Part shown: one piece after another, positions 47,970 through 58,381 of the stretch | Layout: each line of letters starts with the position of its first letter | Position numbering within the stretch: the stretch's first letter is position 1 | Assembly (NCBI GenBank): GCA_028023455.1 | Contig: JAQFVV010012447.1 | Span: forward strand, 1,056,001-1,120,000 | Source of the DNA: Epiperipatus broadwayi | Lineage: Eukaryota; Onychophora; Udeonychophora; Euonychophora; Peripatidae | Length of the DNA: 64,000 bases | Direction: 5' to 3' | Notes under the pieces: generated by a model | Databases searched by the model: none | Told to the model about the DNA's origin: nothing | The model's input: only the letters and a program-made list of their open reading frames with translations | Program-made: the position numbers and the translations under genes

Positions 47970-48640
47970 AAAAACTTTACAATGCTTCTGATAATAAAAT
48001 CATCATCATCATCCCTGTTGTTTAATTTAATTATGCTGATTTAAACCAGAATTTATGATTTACAGATATATGTAATGAGATATTCTTATATTTATCATTA
48101 TAGATATATGCTTGTTGAATGTGGAATATCTTATATTTATTGTGTATGTCATTGTTTTGCATTCAAACTCAAAGTACTGAGGTATTATCACTACATAACT
48201 TGATTTATGGGTGTGATATATATAAAATAAATTTAAAGTTAAACAAAAATGGCATTCAAATTTAAGAATAATGTAAAAAAAATGTGGGATATAAATTAAA
48301 ATGATTACTATCAATAAAAACTTAAATATGTAAAGAAAAAATGTAAGCATCTTGGATCAACAAGGTTGGATATAACAGACACAGGCAGATTGAATATCAC
48401 AAGAACTAATTGTAGTAGCTGAAATTATATCAGGTAGAGTAACTTATCAATTTATAATTTTGAAAAAAAAAAGTATTATCTCTATATTTCTATTTAGAAG
48501 AAAGATGAAGATCAATTTTATATTTAAAAAAAACATATTTGGAAAATTTATTAAACATTAATTGTAATAAATTACACCCTTGTTTAAAATTAGGATCCCG
48601 AATAATCAAACAATATTTAATCATAGGAAGAAACAGTGAT
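47970..48640. other. AT-rich non-coding stretch
   Basis: No gene recognised. Confidence 0.4.
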
Positions 48641-48641
48641 G

Positions 48642-48725
48642 TCAATAATAACAATAATAAAAATAGTAATAATAATAGTAATAGTAGTAATAATAATGAT
48701 AATAGTAATACTTCTACTAATAGTA
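48642..48725. repeat. Imperfect (AAT/AGT)n tract
   Basis: Interrupted trinucleotides. The Asn/Ser-rich 76-aa plus frame and the Leu-rich 99-aa minus frame are its translations. Confidence 0.9.
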
Positions 48726-48799
48726 AGTACTTTAACTGGATTGACAACTGGAAAAAAGTAAAAATATAATACTTTAATTTATCTAACATAGTCAGATTT

Positions 48800-50875
48800 T
48801 ATTTGATCACTGGACAAACTGCCCATACGGTAAATGAATTAGAATAATGGCAAGGAAACAATAAAAAGCAGTTAAAAAATCGTAATCTAGCAAACTTGGT
48901 CGGACATTATTTCATTTTTAGACAAGCCTACTATTTAATAAGTAAGTAGAATTACAAAATTTCTATTATTGCATCAATAAAGTTTGAACCTAATTCTTAA
49001 TGAAGAAATAACAATGCATTTAAGAATAGTGACTATAATCGATTTAAATTATATTAAATAAATTCCAGTCCAAAAATGTAATGTATATGAATGTAAATTT
49101 ATAAATGATTTTAAAAAAAAAAAAAAAACCCAAACAAACGGAAAATTGACATTGTTTGCTACAGTTAAGAATTTATATTAAATAGTAAAAGAATTTATAT
49201 TAAATTGTAAATATTTAAAATAAAAGAATACAGATTACAGTGTAAAATGTTAAAAAAAAAAAGAAAATGAAAAAAAGTAAGCATACTAGATTGTTAGTTT
49301 CAAACGAAACATTTCTTTGGTTAACTGATTCTATTTTTGAATAATGAATAACAGAAAATGTTTTGTTTTCACTGAGGGTATATATATAAATTTTTAATAT
49401 GTTTTTGTACTAAAAAATAATTTTAAATTTTTTAAAGCAATAAATTCTTTGAAGTAGAAGAAAATGAACTAATTTGTACAGCTTAGTTTATTATTAAAAC
49501 TCTAAAATAATGTTAGATGTTAGTTTAAAACTCAAAGTCATTCACATGTTTAATATATTAAACAAACGTTGTTAGTGTTTTTTTTTAAAAAAAAAATTGA
49601 AAAAATATTAAATATGGATATCTTTTTCTTTTTTTATTTGTTTATTTTTCCACAAATATTTTAACTAAGATATTTTCTTTTCTATTTTGAAATAAAACAA
49701 ATTATTATTTAAACATCTGGGATATGAATGTTAATATCAAAATAATTCCAAGAACATTTCTCTTACCCCAACTATCACTTTGAATAATCACTGAATACCA
49801 GATGGCAATGCTTTACAATCTATATTCCAGAACGACTTTTGATCTTTCCCTTTGTTAGTGAAAACTTAGAATTCAAAATTACAACTGGTACACTTATGTA
49901 GATGCTTTTTACTTCTTTTATATTATTCGAATTATTAGTTTGAAATTTAAAAAATCCTGTAGCTTTGAATCCAAGCCACCTCACTTGGCTATTTATATAA
50001 ATGTTATATAAGGTTAGATTTTCTTTATATTAATAGTCTTAGTTTTTATAAACATTGTTTATTTCTTCAAAATATCACTTTTACCACTTTTATTACACAG
50101 ACTTTGTTATATACATCACTTTAGCATCAACATGAAAATTCTTGATAAAACTTTTTATTTATTTATTTTTGCACTTTAAAATTAATATCTACACATCTTA
50201 AAATTTTCCTTACACTTTGACCACACTCTCTATGATAGTTATCAAAGGATCATTCCATATAGAAAAACAATATGGTAAATAACATCAAATAATATCAATA
50301 AATAATATCCATTAATTTTCTCATTAACAGATCTGATAGTTTATATAGATATTTATTTCAAGATGGTGTGCTAGGCCTGTCACTTTAGATCATTTTTTAC
50401 AGCTATTTCCTTAGATTTTTTAAAATATTAAACTACAATCCAATGAATATTGATTTACTAATTTAAAAAAACTGAAAAGATCAGCATTTTCCAACAGAAA
50501 ATTTCAAAGTGAATTTAAGCTATTCTCCACATATTTAGTCATTAAGGCATTGATGGTTTTAGTTCTTTGTAATCTGTTTGTATGGCATTCATCCACATAC
50601 TATTGTACTTTTTAAATAAAAATATTATTTTTTTTTTTAATATGTTAAGTCACATCTAATCTCTGCAAAGATCTTTCATCTTTGTTCACATTTATCCTAC
50701 TTATTACTTTGCTTTTTTCATTTCTGTATCAGAAGCATGATTGCATCCTGCATTTGCATTCTTAAAGTATGGAGTGCAAATTATTCCCATAATTCTTATG
50801 GAAATTGAATTTTCACTTTGAAATATTTAATAAAGAAAGCAGAGCATCGTTTATAAACTGTTAAATGTAAATATA
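48800..50875. other. AT-rich non-coding stretch
   Basis: No gene recognised. At 49780-49890 a sequence resembles the 4.2-4.6 kb foldback (CCAGATGGCAATGC, then AGTCGTTCTGG on the minus strand), too decayed to classify. Confidence 0.4.
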
Positions 50876-50941
50876 TTAAATAACCTCAAAACTTTCACCT
50901 ATTCTTTTAAATTTATATAAAGGTACAATAAAAGACAAATG

Positions 50942-50995
50942 ACATCCCAAGATGCATTTTGTACTGAATCAGCACCCATCAGTTAGTCCAGGCCA
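50942..50995 (-). ncRNA. Decayed hammerhead, F2
   Basis: Minus strand: CTGATGG (A9 to G), stem II GTGCTG-ATT-CAGTAC, AAAA in place of GAAA, ATGCATC, TTGGG. Two core changes. Confidence 0.7.
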
Positions 50996-51036
50996 CCATC
51001 TCTCATATATATTTATATTGACATATATGAGAGATG

Positions 51037-51092
51037 GTGACCTGGACCAAACTGATGAGTGCTGATTCAGCACAAAAAGCATCTTGGGGACC
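51037..51092 (+). ncRNA. Decayed hammerhead, F2, G12 lost
   Basis: CTGATGA and stem II GTGCTG-ATT-CAGCAC are perfect (six pairs), but GAAA reads AAAA. Followed by AGCATC and TTGGGG. One core change away from the consensus. Confidence 0.75.
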
Positions 51093-52007
51093 TTTGTCTT
51101 TTATTGTATCTTTATTTATATGAATTTAAAAAATAGTTGGAAATATTGAGGTTATTTAATATATTTATAAAGATATTACATATAGGAAAGAGAAATGAGA
51201 ATAACTCCATATGTGTTTTCTTGATTTTTTTTTAAAAATCAGACATGACTGAGTTTTAAAATTTATATCTGCACTAGAGAAATCTCTGTTTTGGTAAATG
51301 ATTAGTAACAATCATTACTGTATTTATCTAAAGTGGATAATGTCAAAGATGTGGGTTGAGTATGTTTAACACTTGTAATTCAAAGTGTAAATATTTAATG
51401 TTAATGCATATATCCACATTCTTTATCCAAAAAAATGAGAATAAAATGGTTATCCATTTTATTCTCTTAAAGTGAGGAACTATTTTATTGTTGGGTTTAT
51501 TTACAAAAGAATGGATATATACTTTTACATTGAATAGTACATTTCTACTATTGTTCAGTATTTGAATTGAACAAAATTTAATCACAATATAATATCGTCA
51601 TGAAGCTCTCTTTAAAAATTAGAAGTGTTAGAAGAAGGTGATCTGATTTAGGAAATTGTTTTTTGGTACATAACTAATAATAATGATGATGAATTAAAAT
51701 CATGATAACAAAAATGTTATTTTTCTAGGGAAGAGCAATACTGATACAGATGTTTGCTCCAAATGCTTCTTTCAGTCAATCAAGTCCAATACAGATCCAT
51801 CTGTGAGGTAACTGCAGAGAAATACATTACTCATAATTAGTATATATAGTAGTTGTCTCCCCCTCACAGTAGTCAGAGACTTACCATTTATGGATTTAAT
51901 ATTTCATAGACTAAATAACATGGAAAAATTAATACCTACTTATATAAATGAAATTCTAAATCATTTCCCAGACAATTATTTCTTATCTTGTGCATATTGA
52001 GTCAATC

Positions 52008-52168
52008 ATGTGATTAATAATTTTAGTAGTCAGTCATTAGACTAGAGATTATGCAGTAATAAATAATATTTCTGTAGTGAAAATTCCCTATACCACTTTC
52101 ACGTAAGGTAATATTCATTATTGGATAATCTCCAGTCTAATGAATGACTAATAAAATTATTCATATAC
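52008..52168. repeat. Inverted repeat
   Basis: TGATTAATAATTTTAGTAGTC and CAGTCATTAGACTAGAG (52010-52047) are complemented by TCTCCAGTCTAATGAATGAC and TAATAAAATTATTCATA (52128-52165). Arms about 48 bp. No coding sense. Confidence 0.75.
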
Positions 52169-52234
52169 TTTTATTAAGTGATTTGGGTCAATGTTGTGAG
52201 AGCAGCATATTCTGAACAATGATAAAGTTATATG

Positions 52235-52330
52235 TAAGATATTGTGGTCTTGGTCAAATTATGAGTGCTGGTTCAGCATGAAAAGTGCATCATGGGGATT
52301 CCAGATCCTGTTTCACATGTCTTTGGTCAT
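52235..52330 (+). mobile_element. F2 fragment with decayed hammerhead
   Basis: TTGGTCAAATTATGAGTGC, GGTTCAGCATGAAAAGTGC then ATCATGGGGATTCC follow the F2 ribozyme region with the first core strand destroyed. CACATGTCTTTGGTCAT downstream matches the F2 3' flank. Confidence 0.6.
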
Positions 52331-52571
52331 ATTTTATAATTACATCTCTCCAGAAGGTGTTAAAAGTGGAAAAAAAGCCAATTTCTATCTTGCATGAGAG
52401 TCATGTAGTAAAAATTCCATTACAAAAATATTATTCATTATTAGTCATGTGATTAGTCTCTCTTTGTATAATTATTACTATATTTTGTTTTCATCATAAC
52501 CACTTTATTCTATTGTTGTTTTGATTATTTTTGTTGATATCTAAATGTGTGCATTTTTATCTATCTGTTTA

Positions 52572-52795
52572 TTTATCTTGGATTTATATATTGGCTTGTT
52601 TCCATCATACAAATATTGAATGTCTTTAGAAAAATTTAACTTTATTTAAATATTCAACTATTGAATGTATTTGAAATATTTAAAATAAAGGTAAATTTTT
52701 CTAAAGACATGCATGCAGTACTTATATTAGATGATGGAAATAATACAATATTTAAATACAAGTAAAATGTCATTATCACAAACCTTCAGGAAGAC
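52572..52795. mobile_element. F7 foldback element
   Basis: TTGGCTTGTTTCCATCATAC and ATTGAATGTCTTTAGAAAAA on the left arm are complemented on the right by TTTTTCTAAAGACATGCATG and AGATGATGGAAATAATAC. After the right arm comes TATCACAAACCTTCAGGAAG, as in the second copy at 53.7-54.0 kb. Followed by a (CT)n(TA)n tract. Confidence 0.8.
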
Positions 52796-52796
52796 A

Positions 52797-52817
52797 TCTC
52801 TCTCTCTCACTCTCTCA

Positions 52818-52853
<36 letters not shown>

Positions 52854-52860
52854 ATATCTA

Positions 52861-52914
<54 letters not shown>
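52797..52914. repeat. (CT)n(TA)n microsatellite
   Basis: About 55 bp of CT repeats run into about 55 bp of TA. The Ser-Leu/Ile-Tyr 65-aa frame is its translation. Confidence 0.96.
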
Positions 52915-52916
<2 letters not shown>

Positions 52917-52919
52917 CAA

Positions 52920-53500
52920 GTGAAATAGTAACAATATACTATGCCTATAAAATATTAGTAATTGGGCATACTTTTGATGCAATACATAAATATTCACAAC
53001 AATAAACTATTAAAATAAAATAAAAACACTAATGAATATATAAATTCGAGAACATGCTTTGTTGCAGACTATTAAATTTCTCATTCAAAAAAATTATTAG
53101 AATTTATAATGTATCAAGCTTTTCATTTTAAATCAATTGTCATGAATCTGGTGACAACCATCTACGGTCAAAGCAACTTCAGTAAATAAAAAATGAACTC
53201 CATTTTTATCTCAATATATGATATTTAAATAGACAATGAGTGAAAGAAAGGGTATGATGAAACAGATTAAGATTAAATTTATCCAAAAGATTTAAATAAA
53301 ATTTATTTAGCAGGCAAAGACAAATTATTTGAAGGCAGATTGAATGGTATTTACTTAAAACTTCTAGCCATTGTCCATTTAAATATATTAGATCATGATA
53401 AAAAATGGAATTTATATTTTATATACTGAGATTGATTTGGCAACAGTTATAAAAAGCTTTGCATTTGAAAAACAGTTAATTATTAAAACTTAAATAGTTT
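52920..53500. other. AT-rich non-coding stretch
   Basis: No feature recognised. Confidence 0.4.
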
Positions 53501-53521
53501 TTTATTTCTAATATTATTAGA

Positions 53522-53578
53522 GGGGATTTGAATGCAGACTTTCAGCTTCCTTCAGCTATTCACTCTATTTTATATAAA
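53522..53578 (-). promoter_or_regulatory. tRNA-like A and B boxes of F2
   Basis: Minus strand: ATAGAGTGAATAGCTGAAGG (A-box-like), then GAAAGTCTGCATTCAAATCC (B-box-like GCATTCAAATCC) about 40 nt later. The tandem partner at 54266-54330 reads ATGGAGTGGATATCTG and the same B box. The unit could be transcribed by RNA polymerase III, as tRNA-derived SINEs are. Function is inferred. Confidence 0.5.
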
Positions 53579-53619
53579 CCATACATATGACCACATACAT
53601 GTGAAAAGGATAAATGATC

Positions 53620-53690
53620 TCCAATATTTGTGCTGAACCAACACACATCAGACCAGATCATCATCTCTCACACACATGTATAATCAGTGA
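53620..53690 (-). ncRNA. Decayed hammerhead, F2
   Basis: Minus strand: TGATCTGGT, CTGATGT (A9 lost), GTGTTGGTTCAGCAC, CAAATATT, TTGGAGATCA. Outer stem I TGATCT with AGATCA is retained though the core is gone. Confidence 0.68.
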
Positions 53691-53734
53691 TCAATTTATA
53701 TTAAGTTAGTAAATCTTCAATCTTTTATGGACAT

Positions 53735-54004
53735 GTATTTTTATATTGGACTGTTTCCATCATCTAATGTGTTTATTGAATGTCTTTAAAAAAATTAACT
53801 TTATTTAAATATTCCAAATACATTCAACTGTTAGTAATAGCACACTAACCTGCTTGCTGTGCTATTACTAATAGTTGAATGTATTTGGAATATTGAAATA
53901 AAGTTAATTTTTTCTAAAGACATTCAATACACACATTAGATATGGAAATAGTCCAATATAAAAATACAATTAGAACACCATCATCACAAACCTTCAGTAA
54001 AACA
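53735..54004. mobile_element. F7 foldback inserted in the F2 array
   Basis: 270 bp with arms of about 95 bp (left from TATTGGACTGTTTCCATCAT, right ending in its complement) and a centre near TAGCACACTAACCTGC. Both flanks carry CTTTTATGGACAT (53722-53734 and 54005-54017), a 13-bp target-site duplication that splits an F2 unit. The duplication length suits an RNA-mediated (LINE-type) insertion better than a typical cut-and-paste transposon. Confidence 0.85.
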
Positions 54005-54359
54005 CTTTTATGGACATATTTCAATATTATCCACTCTCCAACTCTTCAGTCTTCCATACTATTGAAAATCTGATGATGGACTATTCAAAGCCCTTGTTGA
54101 GGCCAATATTATTGTCATACCCATGTTGACTTTGTCACTCTGACCCATCATACATGGGAACATAATATATCCATTTAAATATACAGAAGAATGGGAAGAA
54201 TTCAGGCTGAGTCTGTAATATTTGAGTACAAGTATAATGTGTATACTGAACTTAGATGTAACTAGAGGGGATTTGAATGCAGACTTTCAAGCTCTGATCA
54301 GATATCCACTCCATCTTATGTAATGGATATGCATGACCAAATACATATGAAAAAGATAA

Positions 54360-54425
54360 ATGATCTACAGTAGACATTTTATGCTGAACTAGCACTCATC
54401 ATCTGGTCTAGATCATTGTCTCCCT
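54360..54425 (-). ncRNA. Decayed hammerhead, F2
   Basis: Minus strand: TGATCTAGACCA, GATGATGA in place of CTGATGA, GTGCTAGTTCAGCAT, AAAATGTC. Several core changes. Confidence 0.62.
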
Positions 54426-54789
54426 TACACATATACAATCAGTGCTCAGTTTCTCCAGTCTCCAACTCTTCAGTCATCAATATTATTGAAAATCTGGTGA
54501 TGGGAATGTTCAAAATCCTAGTTGATGCTAATAGGGTTGTCATACCCATGTTGACTTTAAGTTATTTTGTCATCTCATATATAGCACGTTATTATGTCTA
54601 TTTAAATACACAGGAGATAAGCAGAATTCAGGATAAATCTGCAATATTTAAATACAAAAATCATCAGATTTTCAATAATGTGAATGACTAAAAGTTGGAG
54701 CGTGGAGAAGATTGAATTCTTTCCATTAACATTTGAAGATTTGCTATCCTAATTTTTAAATTGAGTACTGATTATATATATATGGAAGA

Positions 54790-54846
54790 TGATCTGGAAT
54801 AACTGATGAATGCTGGTTCAGCACGAAATACGTTTATTGGAGATCA
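54790..54846 (+). ncRNA. Hammerhead ribozyme, F2, core intact
   Basis: Outer stem I TGATCT (54790-54795) with AGATCA (54841-54846) is perfect. Inner AA pairs with TT. CTGATGA at 54803-54809, stem II TGCTG-GTT-CAGCA (five pairs), GAAA from 54825, stem III around ATACGT, UA at 54835-54836, cut before TTGGAG. Stem III is less regular than in the 47.2 kb copy (one extra T). Confidence 0.82.
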
Positions 54847-54934
54847 TTTATAATTTTTGACATTATGTGGTCATGTGTATTACTTATATAAGATGGAGTG
54901 GATAGCTGTGGGAAGTTTGAGTATATATATATAG

Positions 54935-56515
54935 GATTTGTTATCAACAATGACTTAATGTGTTTATTAAAAGGCTTGGAATCAAATTTCACTAGATAAG
55001 AAGGTCTAACTGTGTGGGTTTTCAAAATCAAATTCTGTTATACGTGTGTGAATATACATTAAACTATATATTATAAAGTACAGTTAGATTTGTAACTCAA
55101 GAGTAGAGTAGTGGGAGGATTACTGTATTACTGATCTAATTAAATTTTCATTCACCATTAGAAAACAATGGCTGGAATATATTATCAATCATTATTTCTT
55201 TTTTCATTTACAGCTTAAAATAGAAAAAAAAAAAACTAATCTTTTAAATTTGCAGGTAAATAACAATGCTTATAGGCATTGCAATTACAGAATTATCATT
55301 TCTAATAATTATTACAGAGTCTATAATGAAGACAAATGCTATTCAAAATCTGTTATAATAAATAAATCTAGTGGAGTCTTTTTTTAAGCCAAATAAAAGA
55401 CAACTGATACAAATATACTTGAAAAAAAAAATAGTGGGTAGAATATACTTTAACTTTTTTTTTCATTTTAAAGTTTATTCTTTTATGTATTTAACAAGCA
55501 AATTAAATACGTTTTAAGAATGTCTTTGAGCATTGTTAGCTTTTTTTCGTTATGTAAAGAAATCTGTAGAATATTAAAACTTTCTCAGCATCATTAAACT
55601 ATAATGTTTACTCAAATAAACTAATTAATAATGAATCTACTGGCTTCTATATATGTATAAATTTTCAAATGAAGTGAAAAATTTGCCATTATGTATGTTG
55701 TTTATAAATCAACTATCTGGTTAAAGGATTTAACGATTTGTGAGATATTTAATTTTATGTACTTTATATATATATATATATTCTTTTTTAAAATGATATC
55801 AATTTTTCATATGATATCTACAGTATTTTCTAAATTTTCTTTAAAATAAAATCAATAATAATCATTTCATTATGTTATTTATAAAGATTTAGAAAGAAAA
55901 AAGTGTCTTAAAAAATTTAATTTTTAAATTTTTAATTCTATCAGTTACTAGACAAATTAGCCAATCTCTGCCATGTACATACAATTGAACCTATTAGAAA
56001 AAGGTATTGGTGAGTGATTTTTATGGAGTTGGATGGTGTGGGATACACAGATGAAAAAATAGCCTGAATATCTCTTTGCAAAACAATGATTACTCATCCT
56101 TTCCATGAAATTAAAAGTGGATGGAAATCAGTTTCTAATTTGCATACACGTAATGTAGTAAAATAATAACTGTATGTCAACACAAGTGTTGAGATTTAGA
56201 TATTTAATGCCTTTAGCTCAACTGATTAATATGTTATTTGTAAATTGCATGCATAGTTAGAGGAAGAGAGAATAGTCTGAATTTTCCACTGGTGAATGAA
56301 TACAATTTAATGGATTTGAGGAGAGATGTACTGTTAAAAAACCTATTCCTAATTTTAATGTTCAAATCCAGAAGCAAAAGCTTAGTGATAGTATTTAAAT
56401 AAGAATAATTAATAACATTAATATGTAATGCTAATCACTTTCACAGAAACCTGGGATAGCTGAAGCTGGAAACAAATGTCATGCAGATTTGCAAGCATTT
56501 ATTAATTGGTAGTGT
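54935..56515. other. AT-rich non-coding stretch
   Basis: No gene recognised. Confidence 0.45.
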
Positions 56516-56519
56516 TAAG

Positions 56520-56970
56520 AAGCTTATATAAAAAACCATTAAACCATCATATGATCACATATTCTTTATGCTTACATAAGCTGTTAAAATAATATATTTT
56601 TTCTCAACAACAGTGTTATCTAGTGAAAACTCTAACAATCAATAGATGCTAGAAGATTGTGCATTATGCTTCCCTCTTCAATATTCCTAGATTAGTTTCT
56701 AGCTATGGCTTTCTTCAATGAGGAACCTTGAGTCTGCTAGTAGTGCACATGGATCTTTGGATCTAACACATGCAAAATAATTTATATTGAAAACATTAAT
56801 GTGTTTTTAATTTAGGCTAAATAGCCTTACAGTTAAGCAAAAAGATAAAAGATGATTGCTGGAGGGGTGACATTTTAAGATTCATGAGCACTGCTCCCAG
56901 ATTCAATATTCTTCACATGAAAGCTATAAGCTAGAAATTATTCTGAGGATATTGTGTGGGAACTATTGTA
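56520..56970. mobile_element. F1 hammerhead repeat, old diverged copy
   Basis: AAGCTGTTAAAATAATATAT, CTAACAATCAATAGATGCTA and GATTGTGCATTATGC are mutated forms of the F1 outer landmarks. A minus-oriented decayed ribozyme lies at 56684-56750 (TTGAAGA with C3 changed to T, AAGC-CATA-GCT, GAAAC TAATC) and a plus-oriented one at 56905-56965 (CACATGAAAGCTATAAGC then TAGAAATTATTC). Both are inactive by core mutations. Confidence 0.6.
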
Positions 56971-57054
56971 TGGGGAAATTTTTTTCTAAAGTTTAGATAA
57001 TATATAGAATATAAAGTTTTAAGAAATTACAGTTACAACATTAATAGATTAATT

Positions 57055-57057
<3 letters not shown>

Positions 57058-57129
<72 letters not shown>
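57058..57129. repeat. (TA)n microsatellite
   Basis: 36 TA units ending at the outer edge of the F3 copy. Confidence 0.97.
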
Positions 57130-57132
<3 letters not shown>

Positions 57133-57136
57133 CAAT

Positions 57137-57525
57137 AAGAAGCTTGTATTACAAACATTGTAATACAAGCTTGTTAAATTAGGTCATGTGACATATGACT
57201 TGATTTCTTTGCAATTTTATTTTTTGCTATGAAGACTTTGGCAATTTTATATTGCTAAACATATTAATATATGGTGCATCTGAACTTGGTTCAGTCCCAT
57301 ATGGCTATTTAAGTTAGATAGCTGAAGTGGAAGACATATGAATGTCTGAAAATTTCAGATTTTCTGCTTAATAGTTAACCATTAGATAAAGTCACAGGCT
57401 TGTGCTGGTATTTTTAATCTAATGCTTGAATATCATAGCACCACCACACTGAGGAAGCCAGTAGCAGAAACTGGTCTGGGGTTGAGGATATTCTGAAAAG
57501 CTTTTTAAGAGCTTATTTGTGAGCT
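57137..57525 (+). mobile_element. F3 hammerhead repeat unit
   Basis: Starts with a perfect hairpin (57140-57172, 15-bp arms around ACA), then GTCATGTGACATATGACTTG, the box CTGAACTTGGTTCAGTCCC with ATATGGCTATTTAAG at 57280-57316, TTCTGCTTAATAGTTAACC, the ribozyme and AAGCTTTTTAAGAGCTTATT. The order matches the F3 array at 33.6-34.4 kb. (TA)n abuts both ends. Confidence 0.75.
57428..57493 (+). ncRNA. Hammerhead ribozyme, F3, core intact
   Basis: Outer stem I GAATATC (57428-57434) with GATATTC (57487-57493) is a perfect 7-bp helix. Inner ACCACA pairs with TGGGGT except for one A-G mismatch. CTGAGGA lies at 57449-57455, GAAA from 57467, stem III ACTGGT, C17 at 57476, cut before TGGGG. Stem II (AGCCAGTAGCA) has only two to three pairs, which should weaken it. 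Confidence 0.8.
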
Positions 57526-58020
57526 CTTTATATATATATATATATATGAGATGAATTTATTACTACAGTTTACAAAATAAAATTGTGAATGCTTTCCATT
57601 GAGAGGATATGCTTAAGGCTAGAATATAATGAAGAGCTAAACAGTAACAGAAGAATAATGTAATATTAAAAAATTGAAAGTCAAGCATGTTATATTAGTA
57701 TACATAATTGCATTTGTTGATTGGTACAAATATTCATGGATTCATTCTACAGTTTTTGGAAGAAATAATTATATTTTCTCTATTTCAAGTCTGTTTATTG
57801 TAAATTTTAACTAAATGATAGTAGACTCTAGGCAATAAGTAAGAAACTGATATGAGAATGTGGACATATTAACATTAAATATAGTGTTCATTAATTACCC
57901 AATTCCACAAAAGAAGGTGTTGGTATAAAGTGGACAGAGAATATCATTACTTCTAAAAGCATACATTAAATCTAAGCAGACATTTAAATCTAAGCAGACA
58001 TTCTTGACATTTTTTATCAC
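57526..58020. other. AT-rich non-coding stretch
   Basis: No gene. AAATCTAAGCAGACATT is duplicated head-to-tail at 57968-58001. Confidence 0.45.
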
Positions 58021-58143
58021 AAAAGTTATATTATTATCATCATCATCATTATTATTATTGTTGTCATTATTATTATTACTACTATTACTTCCACTACTAC
58101 TACTATTATTATTATCACCACCACTACTACTACTACTACTATT
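58021..58143. repeat. (ATT/ATC/ACT)n trinucleotide tract
   Basis: Compound trinucleotides. The Ser/Asn/Asp-rich 109-aa minus frame is its translation. Confidence 0.93.
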
Positions 58144-58381
58144 TTTTATTATTCTAAAAATAGAATGACTATAGTTACTCCCTTTACTTATATCAGTAAT
58201 AATTAACCATTTTCTGAAAAACATTTTAGTCTAAAAAATTTTCAGTTGACTTAGTCTATATAGTATCGTTGGGATTTAAAGTTATTCTTTTTTGCTTTAT
58301 ATGCTTGAAATTTACTAAAAAAAAAACTTTGGAAGTACAAGGTAGGTGCTGTTCTTCCAAATTATCTCTTTTTTGTTAAAA

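Larger units (their letters stand above)
50880..51170. mobile_element. F2 repeat, tight foldback
   Basis: Arms about 50880-51005 and 51030-51165 are reverse complements (GAGGTTATTTAA outer ends, CTTTTATTGTA and GAGATGGTG inner parts) with the turn near 51015. Each arm carries a ribozyme with a single or double core mutation. Confidence 0.8.
53510..54930. mobile_element. F2 hammerhead repeat array, two tandem units then inverted
   Basis: AGGGGATTTGAATGCAGAC occurs at 53520 and 54265. CTCCAACTCTTCAGTC occurs at 54036 and 54458 (period 422). The longer spacing of the first pair is explained by an F7 insertion of about 270 bp plus its duplicated target. At about 54658 the array flips and a plus-oriented unit runs through CTGATTATATATATATG, the ribozyme and GATGGAGTGGATAGC. 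Each full unit holds the ribozyme and, downstream of it, A- and B-box-like motifs. No protein gene. Confidence 0.82.

Noticed and set aside
58036-58142. Asn/Ser/Asp-rich minus-strand frame
   Set aside because: Trinucleotide repeat translation.
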